In this document: positions 32,341 through 42,794 of the stretch, one piece after another
Layout of the letters: the number at the start of each line of letters is the position of its first letter
How positions within the stretch are numbered: the first letter of the stretch is position 1
Program-made: the position numbers and the translations under genes
Assembly (NCBI GenBank): GCA_958369755.1
Contig: CATXJC010000014.1
Coordinates: forward strand, 1-46,042
DNA from: an uncultured Prevotella sp.
GTDB taxonomy: Bacteria > Bacteroidota > Bacteroidia > Bacteroidales > Bacteroidaceae
Reading direction: 5' to 3'
DNA length: 46,042 nucleotides
Notes under the pieces: model-generated
What the model was told of the DNA's origin: nothing
Databases searched by the model: none
What the model saw: only the letters and a program-made list of their open reading frames with translations

Positions 32341-35300
32341 ATGAGTTCACAACTAACTGTTTATAAAGCAAGTGCAGGATCAGGTAAAACATTTACTTTG
32401 GCTCGCGAGTATATGACACTCGTGATAGCTAATCCTGCTTCCTACAGAACCATTCTTGCAGTAACCTTCACCAACAAAGCTACTGAAGAAATGAAAATGC
32501 GTATCTTAGGAAAATTATACGAAATTGCACACGGACTACCAGAAGCAAACGATTATGTAAATCAAATACAGCAGGCTTTACCCTATCTTTCATCCAAACA
32601 AATTCAGAAAAATGCAGAATCTGCCCTGCATTTGCTCATACACAATTATAACTATTTCCGGGTTATGACCATCGATACGTTCTTTCAGAGTGTATTGAGA
32701 AATCTAGCACGTGAACTTGATCTGACTGCCAATTTACGGATAGAACTCAATGACTATCAAATAGAACAGCATGCCGTTGATGAACTTATAGAAAGTCTTG
32801 AAGATACCGATCGTCTACTTTTCTGGATTATGGATTATATCAAAGAAAATATTGATGATGATAAGAGTTGGAATGTCATAGGACAAATCAAGAAATTCGG
32901 TGAGAACATATTCAAGGATTATTACAAAGCTCATTCCGACAAGCTGACAGAATTGATGGAACAAGAAGATTTCTTCAAGGATTTTACCGACCGAATGAAG
33001 AAAATGCGCGATAAGGCAAAAGAGCAGCTTAAAGAAATTGCTGCTACTTTTTTCGATTCCCTTGAAGAAGAAGGCTTTACGGCAGACGACTTAGCTGGAA
33101 AAACGAGAGGTATTTGGAGCTATTTCAACAAGCTGAAAAATGGCAAATACAGTGATGATGATCTACATAATGATACTTTCTGTAAATGTCGGGAAAGTCC
33201 GGAAGCATGGGTCAAAAAATCTGATGTAAAAAATTGTACTGATATCTTCAATTATGTAGAATCGGTGCTCTACCCTATTCTGCTGTTTGCAGAAGATAAT
33301 CGTCCAAGACTCACCCGAATCTTCAAAAGTACCGATCTGACCATAAAGCATCTTAATCAGCTCCGCCTTTTGGGAAGCATAGATAAAAAAGTCAGGGAGA
33401 TGAACAGAGAGGCAAACCGTTTCCTTTTGAGCGATACTCAAACCTTGCTCAACTCACTGATAAAGGATAGCGATTCGCCATTCATCTTTGAAAAGATTGG
33501 CACTCAACTCGACCATATAATGATTGACGAGTTCCAAGATACTAGCACCATCCAATGGAAAAACTTTAAAGTGCTGCTCGAAGAAACCATGAGTAGAGAA
33601 GATGCTGGCAACCTCATTGTTGGTGACGTAAAACAAAGTATTTACAGATGGCGATCCGGCGATTGGAGACTGCTCAATAATATTGATAAAGAATTTAATA
33701 AAAGCGCGAAAAAAGTAAGCATAGAAACTTTGGGTACCAACTACCGCTCTGATAGAAACATCATTGAGTTTAACAATGCTTTTTTCACAGAAGCAGTAAA
33801 ATTGGAGATTGAGGACCTGAAAGATAAATGTCCTGAGGAATGTAAACAGCTGGAAAGCGCATATAGCGATGTCTGCCAGCAAGTACCAGTCCACCATTCT
33901 AATCCTAATGGTTCTATCAGTATTCAGCTCCTGGGCGGTGAAAATATTGAAGACAGAATGATGCAAACCACACTGGACACTGTAGACAAGTTGGTTGAAA
34001 GTGGTGTTCCTTGCAACAAAATAGCAATCCTGGTAAGAAGCAACCGCAACATACAGGACATTGCTGAGTATTTTATGAACCATTCCGACTATCCGTTGGT
34101 TTCAGATGAGGCATTCAGGCTGGATGCCTCCCAAGCAGTATGCACATTGGTTAACGCTCTCTACATACTGGTACACCCAAATGACAATATTGCATTAGCA
34201 ACTCTCAACAAGTTTTGTGACACGTATTCTGTAGCTGGAAATATGCCGGAACAACTTTTGACCAATCGTTCTGAGTATCTGGAAATGCCACTGTTCGATC
34301 TCACAGAACGCCTTTTTGCAGAACTTAAACTTGGCGAAATAAAAGACATGATCAAGCAAACTGCCTACATCTGTACTTTTTATGATTGCTTAAGTAAATA
34401 TCTCACAGATAACAGTAGTGATATCACAGGATTTCTGAAAGAGTGGGATAACCGTATTCACGAAAAAAGCATTCATAGCGATGGCGATGGAGGTATCAGA
34501 TTCCTTACTATACATAAGAGTAAGGGACTGGAATACGATCATGTTATCATGCCTTACTGTGACTGGCAACTAGAAAAAGCCAACACTATCTGGTGCACAC
34601 CGCAAGAAGCTCCATACAACGAACTTCCACTGGTACCTATAGATTTCAGTGCTAAACTGATGAAGCAAAGTATATATGAAGCAGATTATAATCATGAACA
34701 TCTGCAAAACATAGTCGACAATTTGAATCTGCTTTATGTAGCCTTCACACGTGCCAGTCACAACCTGATTGTAATTGGCAAACGAGCTAATAGTGCATAT
34801 CGTTCTGCCATTATTGAATCAGTACTCGACAAGGTAGCCAGTCGACTTGAAGCTAATGATGTAAAGATGGAGTTAACAGGAATAGGTTCTGATGCCAAAA
34901 CAGATGACATATCTTTCTGCTATAATGAAATATATGTACCTGATTCTTCCAAGAAATCAAACGAGAAGAAGGATACAAACGTGCTCTCAGCCTATTCTCA
35001 ACCTTTAGAAATTAAAATAAATGTTACGCCTGAAATGCCAGAATTCAGACAGAGTAACCAGAGCCGTGACTTTATAAAGCGTGATGAAACAGAAGAACAA
35101 CAGAAGTTTTATATCAAAATGGGTACCATTTTGCACAACCTCTTTTCTACAATCCGCACGGTTGATGATATTGATGGAGCCCTGAAACAGTTGGAGTTAG
35201 ACGGACTTTTATACGACCAAGACCTCACACCAGAGAAAATAAAGGAGATGATCAGGAAAAGACTTGAATCACCAAAGGTCGCAAAATGGTTTGATAAGGA

Positions 35301-35553
35301 ACTGACCATACTAAATGAATGTTCTATCCTGACAGTTGAAAATGGAAAAGTGGCAGAATACCGTCCAGACCGCGTGATGCAAAACTCAAAAAATGAAACC
35401 ATCGTGGTAGACTTCAAATTCGGTAAACAGAAAGTAGAACACCATGAACAGGTTAGAAAATACATCGGCTTGTTAAAAAGTATGGGACATCACCGAGTAA
35501 AAGGTTATCTATGGTATGTATACCCTAACAGAATAGTTGAAGTAATAAAATAA
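32341..35553 (+). CDS. AddA-like UvrD-family helicase/exonuclease
   Basis: This 1070-residue enzyme combines a superfamily 1 helicase with a C-terminal nuclease. Walker A is ASAGSGKTFTLA, followed by TFTNKATEEM, Walker B-type MIDEFQDTS, VGDVKQSIYRWRSGD, and the late motifs LTIHKSKGLEYDH and LYVAFTRAS. The nuclease core has PD (1009-1010), D1024 and K1026 in VVDFKFG. With the adjacent AddB-like gene it should form a RecBCD-type complex for end resection in double-strand break repair and for degrading foreign linear DNA. The partner gene begins 75 bp downstream. Confidence 0.88.
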   Translation: MSSQLTVYKASAGSGKTFTLAREYMTLVIANPASYRTILAVTFTNKATEEMKMRILGKLYEIAHGLPEANDYVNQIQQALPYLSSKQIQKNAESALHLLIHNYNYFRVMTIDTFFQSVLRNLARELDLTANLRIELNDYQIEQHAVDELIESLEDTDRLLFWIMDYIKENIDDDKSWNVIGQIKKFGENIFKDYYKAHSDKLTELMEQEDFFKDFTDRMKKMRDKAKEQLKEIAATFFDSLEEEGFTADDLAGKTRGIWSYFNKLKNGKYSDDDLHNDTFCKCRESPEAWVKKSDVKNCTDIFNYVESVLYPILLFAEDNRPRLTRIFKSTDLTIKHLNQLRLLGSIDKKVREMNREANRFLLSDTQTLLNSLIKDSDSPFIFEKIGTQLDHIMIDEFQDTSTIQWKNFKVLLEETMSREDAGNLIVGDVKQSIYRWRSGDWRLLNNIDKEFNKSAKKVSIETLGTNYRSDRNIIEFNNAFFTEAVKLEIEDLKDKCPEECKQLESAYSDVCQQVPVHHSNPNGSISIQLLGGENIEDRMMQTTLDTVDKLVESGVPCNKIAILVRSNRNIQDIAEYFMNHSDYPLVSDEAFRLDASQAVCTLVNALYILVHPNDNIALATLNKFCDTYSVAGNMPEQLLTNRSEYLEMPLFDLTERLFAELKLGEIKDMIKQTAYICTFYDCLSKYLTDNSSDITGFLKEWDNRIHEKSIHSDGDGGIRFLTIHKSKGLEYDHVIMPYCDWQLEKANTIWCTPQEAPYNELPLVPIDFSAKLMKQSIYEADYNHEHLQNIVDNLNLLYVAFTRASHNLIVIGKRANSAYRSAIIESVLDKVASRLEANDVKMELTGIGSDAKTDDISFCYNEIYVPDSSKKSNEKKDTNVLSAYSQPLEIKINVTPEMPEFRQSNQSRDFIKRDETEEQQKFYIKMGTILHNLFSTIRTVDDIDGALKQLELDGLLYDQDLTPEKIKEMIRKRLESPKVAKWFDKELTILNECSILTVENGKVAEYRPDRVMQNSKNETIVVDFKFGKQKVEHHEQVRKYIGLLKSMGHHRVKGYLWYVYPNRIVEVIK

Positions 35554-35628
35554 TAGGTTCTATTGCCCCTTTCCAAAAAGTAGGGCAACATAAAGAACAG
35601 TTGCAAACATTGAAAAGTCCATTAAGAT

Positions 35629-38616
35629 ATGAAAGCATTTTTAAAATATGTAGCAAGAGATATACTCGAGAAATACGGAAACAATCTCAGCGACATTGCC
35701 GTCGTGTTTCCAAATAAACGCGCCGCTCTTTTCCTCAACGAGAGTCTGGCACGTTTGACAGATCACCCTATCTGGTCACCATCTTACATAACAATCAGCG
35801 ACCTTTTTCGCAAACATAGCACATTGAAAGTTGGAGACCCAATCAAACTTGTTTGCGATTTACATAAAACATTCGTAGCCTGCACTGGTATTGATGAGAC
35901 CCTCGACCATTTTTATGGATGGGGACAACTTCTTATCACAGATTTTGACGATATTGATAAAAACATGGCAGAAGCAGAAAAACTCTTTGCCAATCTTAGC
36001 AATATACATGAACTTGATGACATCTCATATCTTACAGAAGAACAGAAAACGCTGATTAAGAAATTTTTCAGCAATTTCAACGATGATCACAACTCAGAAC
36101 TCAAAAAGAGATTTCTACAATTATGGAGCCATTTTCTTGATATCTATAAGCAGTTCAACATGCGTCTTGAAGAACAAGGATTGGCTTATGAGGGGGCTCT
36201 GTACAGGAAAGTTGTAAATGATGAAAATATCAAATTCCAACACAAGAAATATCTCTTTGTCGGTTTTAATATGATGCAAGTAGTAGAACGGAAACTCTGC
36301 GACCGCTTGATGAAAGAGGGTAAAGCACATTTCTATTGGGACTACGATGACTATTATATGCAAAACAATCATGAGGCAGGTCACTACATTCGTGAATATC
36401 TCAAATATTATCCTAACGAATTGAATGATATGCCTTCTCAGGATCTTCGTGAAATTTATCATAACTTTGATAACAATAAAGACATTACATACATATCGGC
36501 ATCTACAGAAAACATTCAGGCCCGCTATGTAAACCAATGGCTTAAAGAAAAGAAACGCTATAAATATGGGAAAAAAGTGGCTATAGTATTAGCCGATGAA
36601 GGATTGTTACAAAGTGTTATACATAGTCTTCCTACAAACGAAGACATCAAGTCGTTGCCAGATTATTCTGAGAACGACAAGTTAGCATATAATATAACAT
36701 TGGGTTATCCGCTTCAACAGACACCATTCTACAGCTTGCTGCAACAGCTCATCAAGTTGCAGGGCGTAGGTCACCCCAAGCATAGTAACAACTATCGCTT
36801 ACACAATGTGCTCATGGTGCTCCGTCATCCATACACACGCTATATTTCTCAAAATTATAGCAAACTCTTGAGCGCTCTTGACGAGCAGAAGCAGTTCTAT
36901 CCTACCCGCCAATTCCTAAGCATGGATGGTGATGAAGGCTTGTCACTGCTTTTCAAAGATTTGGGTGAGACTGCAACAGAAAATGAATACAACTTGAGAC
37001 TCATCCAGTATCTGCTGGATATTTTGAAGACAATAGGTGTGAATAGTAAAGAACAGGACGATCCTTTATTCCAGGAATCGCTCTTCAGGACCTATACCTT
37101 ATTAAACCGTCTGCAAGAACTCATCCAGACAGGAGACTTAGCAGTAGACTGCATCACTCTGGAACGACTCATCCAACAGCTCATCCAGTCAACAAGTATT
37201 CCTTTCCATGGTGAACCTGCAGAAGGAATACAGGTAATGGGTGTATTGGAAACTCGAAATCTTGATTTCGAGCATATCTTGGTACTCTCATGCAACGAAG
37301 GGAAACTGCCGAAAGGTGTGAACGATGCTTCATTTATTCCCTATTCATTGAGAAAGGCATACGGCTTGACTACGGTAGATAACAAAGTAGCTATATACGC
37401 CTATTATTTTCACAGTCTGCTCCAACGCTCACACGACATCACTTTATGTTACAATAACGCAACAGAAGATGGCCAATCGGGTGAGATGAGCCGTTTTATG
37501 CTACAACTCCTGGTAGAAAGCCATCATGACATCGAGCGTTTTTCTTTGGTTGCAGGACAAAACACACTGCGTCCTACTTATGAACCAATAGAGAAAAAAC
37601 TGCATGCGCTCAGCCAGCTTAAGAATTTGAAAATGCTTACGCCAACATTTTTGAATACCTATTTGAGATGTGAAAAGCAATTCTACTATAAATATGTAGA
37701 AGGACTGATTGAGCCAGATGAAATTGATGAGGACGAAGTAGACAACAAAGTATTTGGAAATATATTCCATCGTGCAGCAGAACTGTTCTATCTGGGATTA
37801 GCAAGCAGCGATGCTCTGACAACCGACGGTAAAGGAGAACTCAAACTGACTCGTCCTATCGTTGTATCAAAAGAGCAATTAGAGCAAGCCTTAAAAGACG
37901 AATCTCTGATTTATCGCCTGGTTGATCAGGCGTTCAGAGAAGAACTCTTTAAAGTTAGCGCAGCAGGGTATCGTCCAAAATATAATGGTCTGCAACTGAT
38001 CAATAAAGAAGTAATAGCAAGATATATCCGGCAACTTGTCACGATAGATATGCGACAGGCTCCATTCACCATACTCGGATTAGAACTGGTTGTAAAAACT
38101 GACGTCGAAGTAGAAACAAGTATCGGCAATTTATCTCTGTCAATAGGAGGTTTTATCGACCGACTGGACGCTGTTGCAGCTAACGGTCATGCAAATGGCA
38201 ATAATCTTGCAGAACGAATCCGCGTAATAGACTATAAAACAGGACGTATTTCAACAACACGTCCAAGAGTACTGAGCGAAGTGTTTGATCCATCCATGCT
38301 CAACAAGCATACAGATTATTATTTACAATCTATGCTCTACTCGATTATTGTAAGCCACAACAGGAATCTGAATCCGGCTCAAGAGCCCGTATCTCCAGGC
38401 TTGCTGTTTATACAAAATGCAGGAGCAGAAGATTATGATCCGACATTAAAAATGGGCAAGGAACTCATCAGTAGCATAGATGTATACGAAGAAGAGTTTA
38501 TGAAACAACTGAAAGTTCTCATCGCCAACATCTTTGACAAGGACCAACCATTCCGACCTACAGATGATAAGCATCGTTGCGAATACTGTCCATACGCAGC
38601 TTTATGCAAATCATAG
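35629..38616 (+). CDS. AddB-like PD-(D/E)XK nuclease
   Basis: This 995-residue protein has an inactive-looking helicase N-terminal half (FPNKRAALFLNES) and a C-terminal nuclease domain with FGNIFHRAAELF, GGFIDRLD and VIDYKTG. Cys681 (TYLRCEKQFYYK) and Cys984, 987 and 993 (CEYCPYAALC) match the four-cysteine iron-sulfur arrangement of AddB. It should pair with the AddA-like protein. A TTGCCC/GGGCAA hairpin lies in the 75-bp spacer between the two genes. No recD-like gene is present. Confidence 0.88.
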   Translation: MKAFLKYVARDILEKYGNNLSDIAVVFPNKRAALFLNESLARLTDHPIWSPSYITISDLFRKHSTLKVGDPIKLVCDLHKTFVACTGIDETLDHFYGWGQLLITDFDDIDKNMAEAEKLFANLSNIHELDDISYLTEEQKTLIKKFFSNFNDDHNSELKKRFLQLWSHFLDIYKQFNMRLEEQGLAYEGALYRKVVNDENIKFQHKKYLFVGFNMMQVVERKLCDRLMKEGKAHFYWDYDDYYMQNNHEAGHYIREYLKYYPNELNDMPSQDLREIYHNFDNNKDITYISASTENIQARYVNQWLKEKKRYKYGKKVAIVLADEGLLQSVIHSLPTNEDIKSLPDYSENDKLAYNITLGYPLQQTPFYSLLQQLIKLQGVGHPKHSNNYRLHNVLMVLRHPYTRYISQNYSKLLSALDEQKQFYPTRQFLSMDGDEGLSLLFKDLGETATENEYNLRLIQYLLDILKTIGVNSKEQDDPLFQESLFRTYTLLNRLQELIQTGDLAVDCITLERLIQQLIQSTSIPFHGEPAEGIQVMGVLETRNLDFEHILVLSCNEGKLPKGVNDASFIPYSLRKAYGLTTVDNKVAIYAYYFHSLLQRSHDITLCYNNATEDGQSGEMSRFMLQLLVESHHDIERFSLVAGQNTLRPTYEPIEKKLHALSQLKNLKMLTPTFLNTYLRCEKQFYYKYVEGLIEPDEIDEDEVDNKVFGNIFHRAAELFYLGLASSDALTTDGKGELKLTRPIVVSKEQLEQALKDESLIYRLVDQAFREELFKVSAAGYRPKYNGLQLINKEVIARYIRQLVTIDMRQAPFTILGLELVVKTDVEVETSIGNLSLSIGGFIDRLDAVAANGHANGNNLAERIRVIDYKTGRISTTRPRVLSEVFDPSMLNKHTDYYLQSMLYSIIVSHNRNLNPAQEPVSPGLLFIQNAGAEDYDPTLKMGKELISSIDVYEEEFMKQLKVLIANIFDKDQPFRPTDDKHRCEYCPYAALCKS

Positions 38617-38669
38617 AAACATATATAATATGTGGAAACCAAAATGATTGGTTAAAATGCGCAAAATAC

Positions 38670-38700
38670 TTGCTTTTTTGAATTATTCTATGTATATTTG
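38670..38700 (+). promoter_or_regulatory. Promoter of the second sigma factor gene
   Basis: TTG (38670-38672) and TATATTTG (38693-38700) are 20 bp apart. The leader would be about 13 bases. Confidence 0.6.
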
Positions 38701-38718
38701 CAAAAAGAATTATTGAGT

Positions 38719-39336
38719 ATGACAGAAAAAGAAATAAACAAGATAGTTAGTGAGAACTTAAACTATGTAAAATCAGTAGCCAACCAGTATAAAGGTAAAG
38801 GCGTTGAGTTTGATGACTTGGTTAGCGAAGGAACGCTGGCAATGCTTATGGCAGCCAGAAAGTTCCAAGCCGACCGGGGCACCGATTTTGTGGCTTATGC
38901 CGGTCCATTCGTTCACAAGGCTATATCACAGGCCATCGATAAACAATCAGGACTTTATCGTTTACCGAAAGACCAGAAGAAATATGCCCCAAGAAACGCA
39001 GACAAGGCTGTATCTGTAGATGCGCCACTAAGCGCAAACAATCCGTATACCCTATTAGACATATTAAACGATCCGGATGTAAAGATTGCAGATGATACCC
39101 TGAATATAGAAATGATGAAGAAAAAGATGGCAGAAAGCATTTCAGATTTATTGCCACGAGAGAAAGAAATCATCACCAAATTCTATGGTATAGGTGTTCC
39201 TAAAGAAACGATGGCTGAAATTGCTGAAGATATGGGGCTCAAACGCGAACGAGTTCGCCAGATACGAAATCTGACCATACGCAGATTGAACAGGAGTATC
39301 CGCCACCAGGCATTGAGAAACTACTTCAAGAGGTAA
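38719..39336 (+). CDS. Short sigma-70 family factor (205 aa)
   Basis: This protein has region 2 (FDDLVSEGTLAMLMAARKFQ through VHKAISQAIDKQSGLYRLPK) and region 4 (LLPREKEIITKFYGIGVP, then GLKRERVRQIRNLTIRRL) joined by a short linker with little of region 3. It is closer to RpoD than to ECF factors. It likely directs a subset of promoters or acts as an alternative primary-like sigma; the signal is unknown. ATG 38719 is used because the longer frame begins in the promoter. It stands alone, 102 bp after the addB-like gene. Confidence 0.87.
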   Translation: MTEKEINKIVSENLNYVKSVANQYKGKGVEFDDLVSEGTLAMLMAARKFQADRGTDFVAYAGPFVHKAISQAIDKQSGLYRLPKDQKKYAPRNADKAVSVDAPLSANNPYTLLDILNDPDVKIADDTLNIEMMKKKMAESISDLLPREKEIITKFYGIGVPKETMAEIAEDMGLKRERVRQIRNLTIRRLNRSIRHQALRNYFKR

Positions 39337-39353
39337 CTCGCAATAGTTTGTAA

Positions 39354-39405
39354 AAACAAAAAGGAGGGTGAATCATTAACTTATGATACACCCTCCTTTT
39401 TGTTT
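39354..39405. terminator. Bidirectional terminator between sigma factor and AraC-type gene
   Basis: Arms 39354-39370 and 39389-39405 are exact 17-bp inverse complements with an 18-base loop that holds an extra ATCAT/ATGAT pairing. A- and T-tails on both sides suit the convergent genes. Confidence 0.85.
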
Positions 39406-39431
39406 CATGTTCTAGTTATTAACAATTAAAC

Positions 39432-39854
39432 TTACTCCAATCCCTTAAAATGATTAGCACGATATTGACGAGGAGTAACGCCTATCCGCTTGAAGAAATT
39501 AGCATAGAAACTCTGACGAGTATTGAAACCAGCCATTTCGCTGATACCTTCTACACTCATTCTTGCATAACGCTTATCGGTAAGTAAAGACATAGCATCG
39601 TTTACTCGATAATCATTCACCAACTCGGCATAATTCTTATGAAATCGAGTTGCGCATACAGCAGAAATATAGCGAGAGTTAGTATTCAAATCCTCTGCAA
39701 GTTTCTTGGAACTATAGTCTGGGTCCTTGTACTTTCTTTCAGTAACAAGAACACGGATTATCTCGTCGCGAAGGCGGTCCTTAGTTTCTTCACTCAGCAT
39801 AGATTGATATCTTGCTATTTTTTCTTTTTTAGGTTGAATATTGTACTTAGCCAT
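39432..39854 (-). CDS. AraC-type helix-turn-helix transcription regulator
   Basis: The 140-residue product is essentially only a DNA-binding part. Two helix-turn-helix units are seen, the first with SKKLAEDLNTNSRYISAVC and the second with EGISEMAGFNTRQSFYANF followed by RIGVTPRQYR, the AraC signature. No ligand-binding domain is present, so it may be controlled by its amount or by a partner. It is convergent with the sigma gene and divergent from the sulfatase gene. Confidence 0.88.
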   Translation of the reverse strand: MAKYNIQPKKEKIARYQSMLSEETKDRLRDEIIRVLVTERKYKDPDYSSKKLAEDLNTNSRYISAVCATRFHKNYAELVNDYRVNDAMSLLTDKRYARMSVEGISEMAGFNTRQSFYANFFKRIGVTPRQYRANHFKGLE

Positions 39855-39879
39855 AGTTATGTTATAAAATTTATTACAA

Positions 39880-39911
39880 CAAAGGTACGACTTTTATTTA
39901 GAACGACCAAA
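39880..39911 (-). promoter_or_regulatory. Promoter of the AraC-type gene
   Basis: On the minus strand TTTG (39911-39908) and TACCTTTG (39887-39880) are 20 bp apart, about 26 bases before the ATG. Confidence 0.7.
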
Positions 39912-39971
39912 TTTTTTCTCACTTTTTTGAAAAATAAACACAAAAAAGTCGTTTATATGAAATAAAATGGT

Positions 39972-39979
39972 TATTTTTG
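39972..39979 (+). promoter_or_regulatory. -7 element of the sulfatase gene
   Basis: TATTTTTG matches TAnnTTTG, 59 bases before the ATG at 40038. The -33 element is unclear. Confidence 0.5.
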
Positions 39980-40037
39980 CATTAATTTTCAAGCTCAAAG
40001 CCGAGTATATCATAATTATTAGTCAAGAAGCATAGAT

Positions 40038-41948
40038 ATGAAGCAAATATTGTGGTTTATAAAAACGTATTTTACGTTTGTCATTTTGTTCAGTATTCAG
40101 AAACCATTTTTCATGATATTGGAAAAGGCTTCTGCTACACAACCTATCGATAATATCTGGAGCGAAATGCCTACAGTGATGTGGTACGGTTTATCACTCG
40201 ACCTCTCTATGGCTGGTTACCTCACCGCACTACCGGGTTTGTTGCTCATCGCAATGATTTGGTTTCGTAAGGAGATTATACGTCCCATTCTGAATGCTTA
40301 TTATATACTGGCATCTTTCCTGGTTTCCATTACATTCGTACTGAATGCAGGATTATATCCATATTGGAACTTCCCGCTAGATAGCACTCCATTATATTAT
40401 TTCTTTACTTCGCCAAAGGATGCACTTGCAAGTGTTGGAGGGCTTTACATCTTTTTTGCTCTCCTCATCACTGTGCTGCTTACCATAGCCGTCTGGTTCG
40501 CACTCCGCATGCCTCATACCCAGAAGCGCTATTCCAGCAGATACAGCAACTATGGTTTTGGAGATTTCGGCAGTGGTCGCAGAACACGCTACTCTGACAT
40601 AGAGCATCATCGTATGCGCCATTCTCTTATTCTGTTGCTGCTTACTGCCCTTCTCTTCATCCCTATCAGAGGAGGATTTACTGTATCTACAACAAATACA
40701 GGAAAGGCATATTTCAGCCAAAATGCGTTTTTGAATCATGCTGCCGTCAATCCGATGTTCAGCCTGTTTGAATCACTTACCCATCAGGAAGATTTTGCAT
40801 CGCAATACCGATACATGTCAGAAGAAGAAGCTAACAAGCTCTTTGCTCAAATGGTAAGTTCAAGCGACCAGAACACCTACCCGCTCCTGAATGAAGAAGC
40901 TCGGAAAAACGGAAAGCCGGATATACTTATTATTATTATGGAAAGCTTTGCCAACGACATCATGCCTTCCGTCGGAACACATAAAGACGTAGCGGTCTGC
41001 TTGGACTCAATAGCCAGAAAGGGAATTTTCTTCCCAAGATTCTATTCCAACACTTTCCGCACGGATCGTGGTCTGGTTGCTGTTTTGAGCGGTTATCCTG
41101 CACAACCTACAACCAGCATCATGCGCTACCCGGCAAAATCTGCACAATTACCATCATTGGCACGTTCATTGGCTAAAGCAAAGCATTACGCCAATGCATA
41201 TTATTATGGTGGTGATGTTGATTTTGCCAACCAACGCTCTTGGCTGGTTTCCCAGGGCTATGAGAGAATCATTTCAGATAGTGATTTCCCTATAGAAGAC
41301 AAATTGAGCAAATGGGGAGTACACGATCATATCGTAGCCAACCGGCTGCTTGCAGACCTCAGGAAAGAACAGAATGCCAAACAGCCTATGCTGAGAGTTT
41401 TCCAGACATCAAGCAGTCATGAGCCATTCGATGTACCATATAGCAGACTGAAAGACAAGCGTTTAAATGCATTTGCTTACACTGATAGTGTCATAGGTCA
41501 TCTTCTGCGTGAATACAGCAAATTGCCTAGATGGAAAAATACTTTGGTATTACTCGTTGCCGATCATGTTGGTGCATACAAAGAACATCTTGACAACTTT
41601 GACCGCAGCCGCTATCAGATTCCACTTATCATGACCGGTGGAGCAATAGCTCGCCCAATGAATGTTAAGCTCATAGGAAGTCAGCATGATATAGCAGCTA
41701 CACTGCTCGGACAATTAGGCATTCCTCATAAAGACTTCTTGTTCAGCAAGAATATGTTGAGTGATGCTACGCCTAAATTTGCATTCTTTGATGTACCCGA
41801 TGCTTTCGGCATGGTATCAGAGGAGAACTCTATCATCTACGACAATAAATCCCAAAAGGTTGTTTATGATAAAGGCAAAAAAGGTTATAACCTGAAACGA
41901 GGCATGGCTTATCTTCAGAAGTTGTACGATGACTTGAGTGCAAAATAG
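40038..41948 (+). CDS. LtaS-like membrane sulfatase (phosphoglycerol/phosphoethanolamine transferase type)
   Basis: This 636-residue protein has about five N-terminal membrane helices and a periplasmic sulfatase-fold domain. Metal and catalytic residues are recognisable: the Glu in IIIMESFAND (about 302), the nucleophile Thr in FRTDRG (about 340), SSHEPF (about 459) and DHVGAY (about 508). Members move phosphoglycerol or phosphoethanolamine from lipids to glycans or lipid A; a gram-negative bacterium has no lipoteichoic acid, so one of these is likely. The PAP2 phosphatase gene follows after 70 bp. Confidence 0.87.
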   Translation: MKQILWFIKTYFTFVILFSIQKPFFMILEKASATQPIDNIWSEMPTVMWYGLSLDLSMAGYLTALPGLLLIAMIWFRKEIIRPILNAYYILASFLVSITFVLNAGLYPYWNFPLDSTPLYYFFTSPKDALASVGGLYIFFALLITVLLTIAVWFALRMPHTQKRYSSRYSNYGFGDFGSGRRTRYSDIEHHRMRHSLILLLLTALLFIPIRGGFTVSTTNTGKAYFSQNAFLNHAAVNPMFSLFESLTHQEDFASQYRYMSEEEANKLFAQMVSSSDQNTYPLLNEEARKNGKPDILIIIMESFANDIMPSVGTHKDVAVCLDSIARKGIFFPRFYSNTFRTDRGLVAVLSGYPAQPTTSIMRYPAKSAQLPSLARSLAKAKHYANAYYYGGDVDFANQRSWLVSQGYERIISDSDFPIEDKLSKWGVHDHIVANRLLADLRKEQNAKQPMLRVFQTSSSHEPFDVPYSRLKDKRLNAFAYTDSVIGHLLREYSKLPRWKNTLVLLVADHVGAYKEHLDNFDRSRYQIPLIMTGGAIARPMNVKLIGSQHDIAATLLGQLGIPHKDFLFSKNMLSDATPKFAFFDVPDAFGMVSEENSIIYDNKSQKVVYDKGKKGYNLKRGMAYLQKLYDDLSAK

Positions 41949-42018
41949 CCCTAACGACAGGGCAACAGATTATCAGAAACAAGAAAGCGAACATTACAGA
42001 ATTTCATAAAGAAAGACT

Positions 42019-42717
42019 ATGATAGAATTACTTCATCAAATAGAACAGATTGATACGCAGATTTTTCTGTTTTTCAATGGTTTTCACAACGTGTATTGGG
42101 ATTACTTCATGATGATTTTCTCAGACCGTTTTGTATGGGTTCCGTTCTATGCCAGTTTTATCTTTGTACTGCTAAAGAATTTTCCTGTCAAGGTTGTGAT
42201 GAGCACTATAGTTGTCATCACTCTGATTATCTTGTTTTCAGACCAGACTGCATCAGGAATTCTGAAGCCATTAGTAGCAAGAATGCGTCCCAGCAATCCT
42301 GATAATCCTATCAGTCCGATGGTACATGTTGTTCAAGGATATCGGGGTGGCAGATATGGTTTCCCGTCTTCTCATGCAGCCAATGCATGGAGCATGGCCT
42401 TCTTTGCACAATATCTGGTTCGCCGGAGCAAACTCACAATATTCTTATGCCTGTGGGCATTGATAACCAGTTATTCCCGAATGTATCTCGGTGTACACTA
42501 TTTTGGCGACATCCTGATTGGTACCCTCATTGGTTTTCTCTATGCCACCTTATATTATTATATATTTCAGTATTTTTTAAGGAAGCATACCGAACGTTTT
42601 AAGCCCAACCACGACATCAGATTTGCAAGCGTCCCTATCATTACGGGGCTCGTTTCTATTTGGGTAATCATTTGTACCAGTGGAATACTATCTTTCTATA
42701 GCATACCACTGAGATAA
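42019..42717 (+). CDS. PAP2-family membrane phosphatase
   Basis: The 232-residue membrane protein has the three PAP2 motifs: KPLVARMRP (about 83-91), SSHAANAW (about 117-124) and SRMYLGVHYFGD (about 152-163). It dephosphorylates lipid phosphates such as undecaprenyl pyrophosphate, phosphatidate or phosphatidylglycerophosphate. About six helices are seen. Placement after the LtaS-like gene suggests handling of the lipid product or carrier of that reaction (inference). Confidence 0.9.
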   Translation: MIELLHQIEQIDTQIFLFFNGFHNVYWDYFMMIFSDRFVWVPFYASFIFVLLKNFPVKVVMSTIVVITLIILFSDQTASGILKPLVARMRPSNPDNPISPMVHVVQGYRGGRYGFPSSHAANAWSMAFFAQYLVRRSKLTIFLCLWALITSYSRMYLGVHYFGDILIGTLIGFLYATLYYYIFQYFLRKHTERFKPNHDIRFASVPIITGLVSIWVIICTSGILSFYSIPLR

Positions 42718-42794
42718 ACAAATGTATAAAAAGAGTTAGCTTATAAAAACGGTTTAGATTATACATTATTATTAACATATAAAATTTAAAGATT

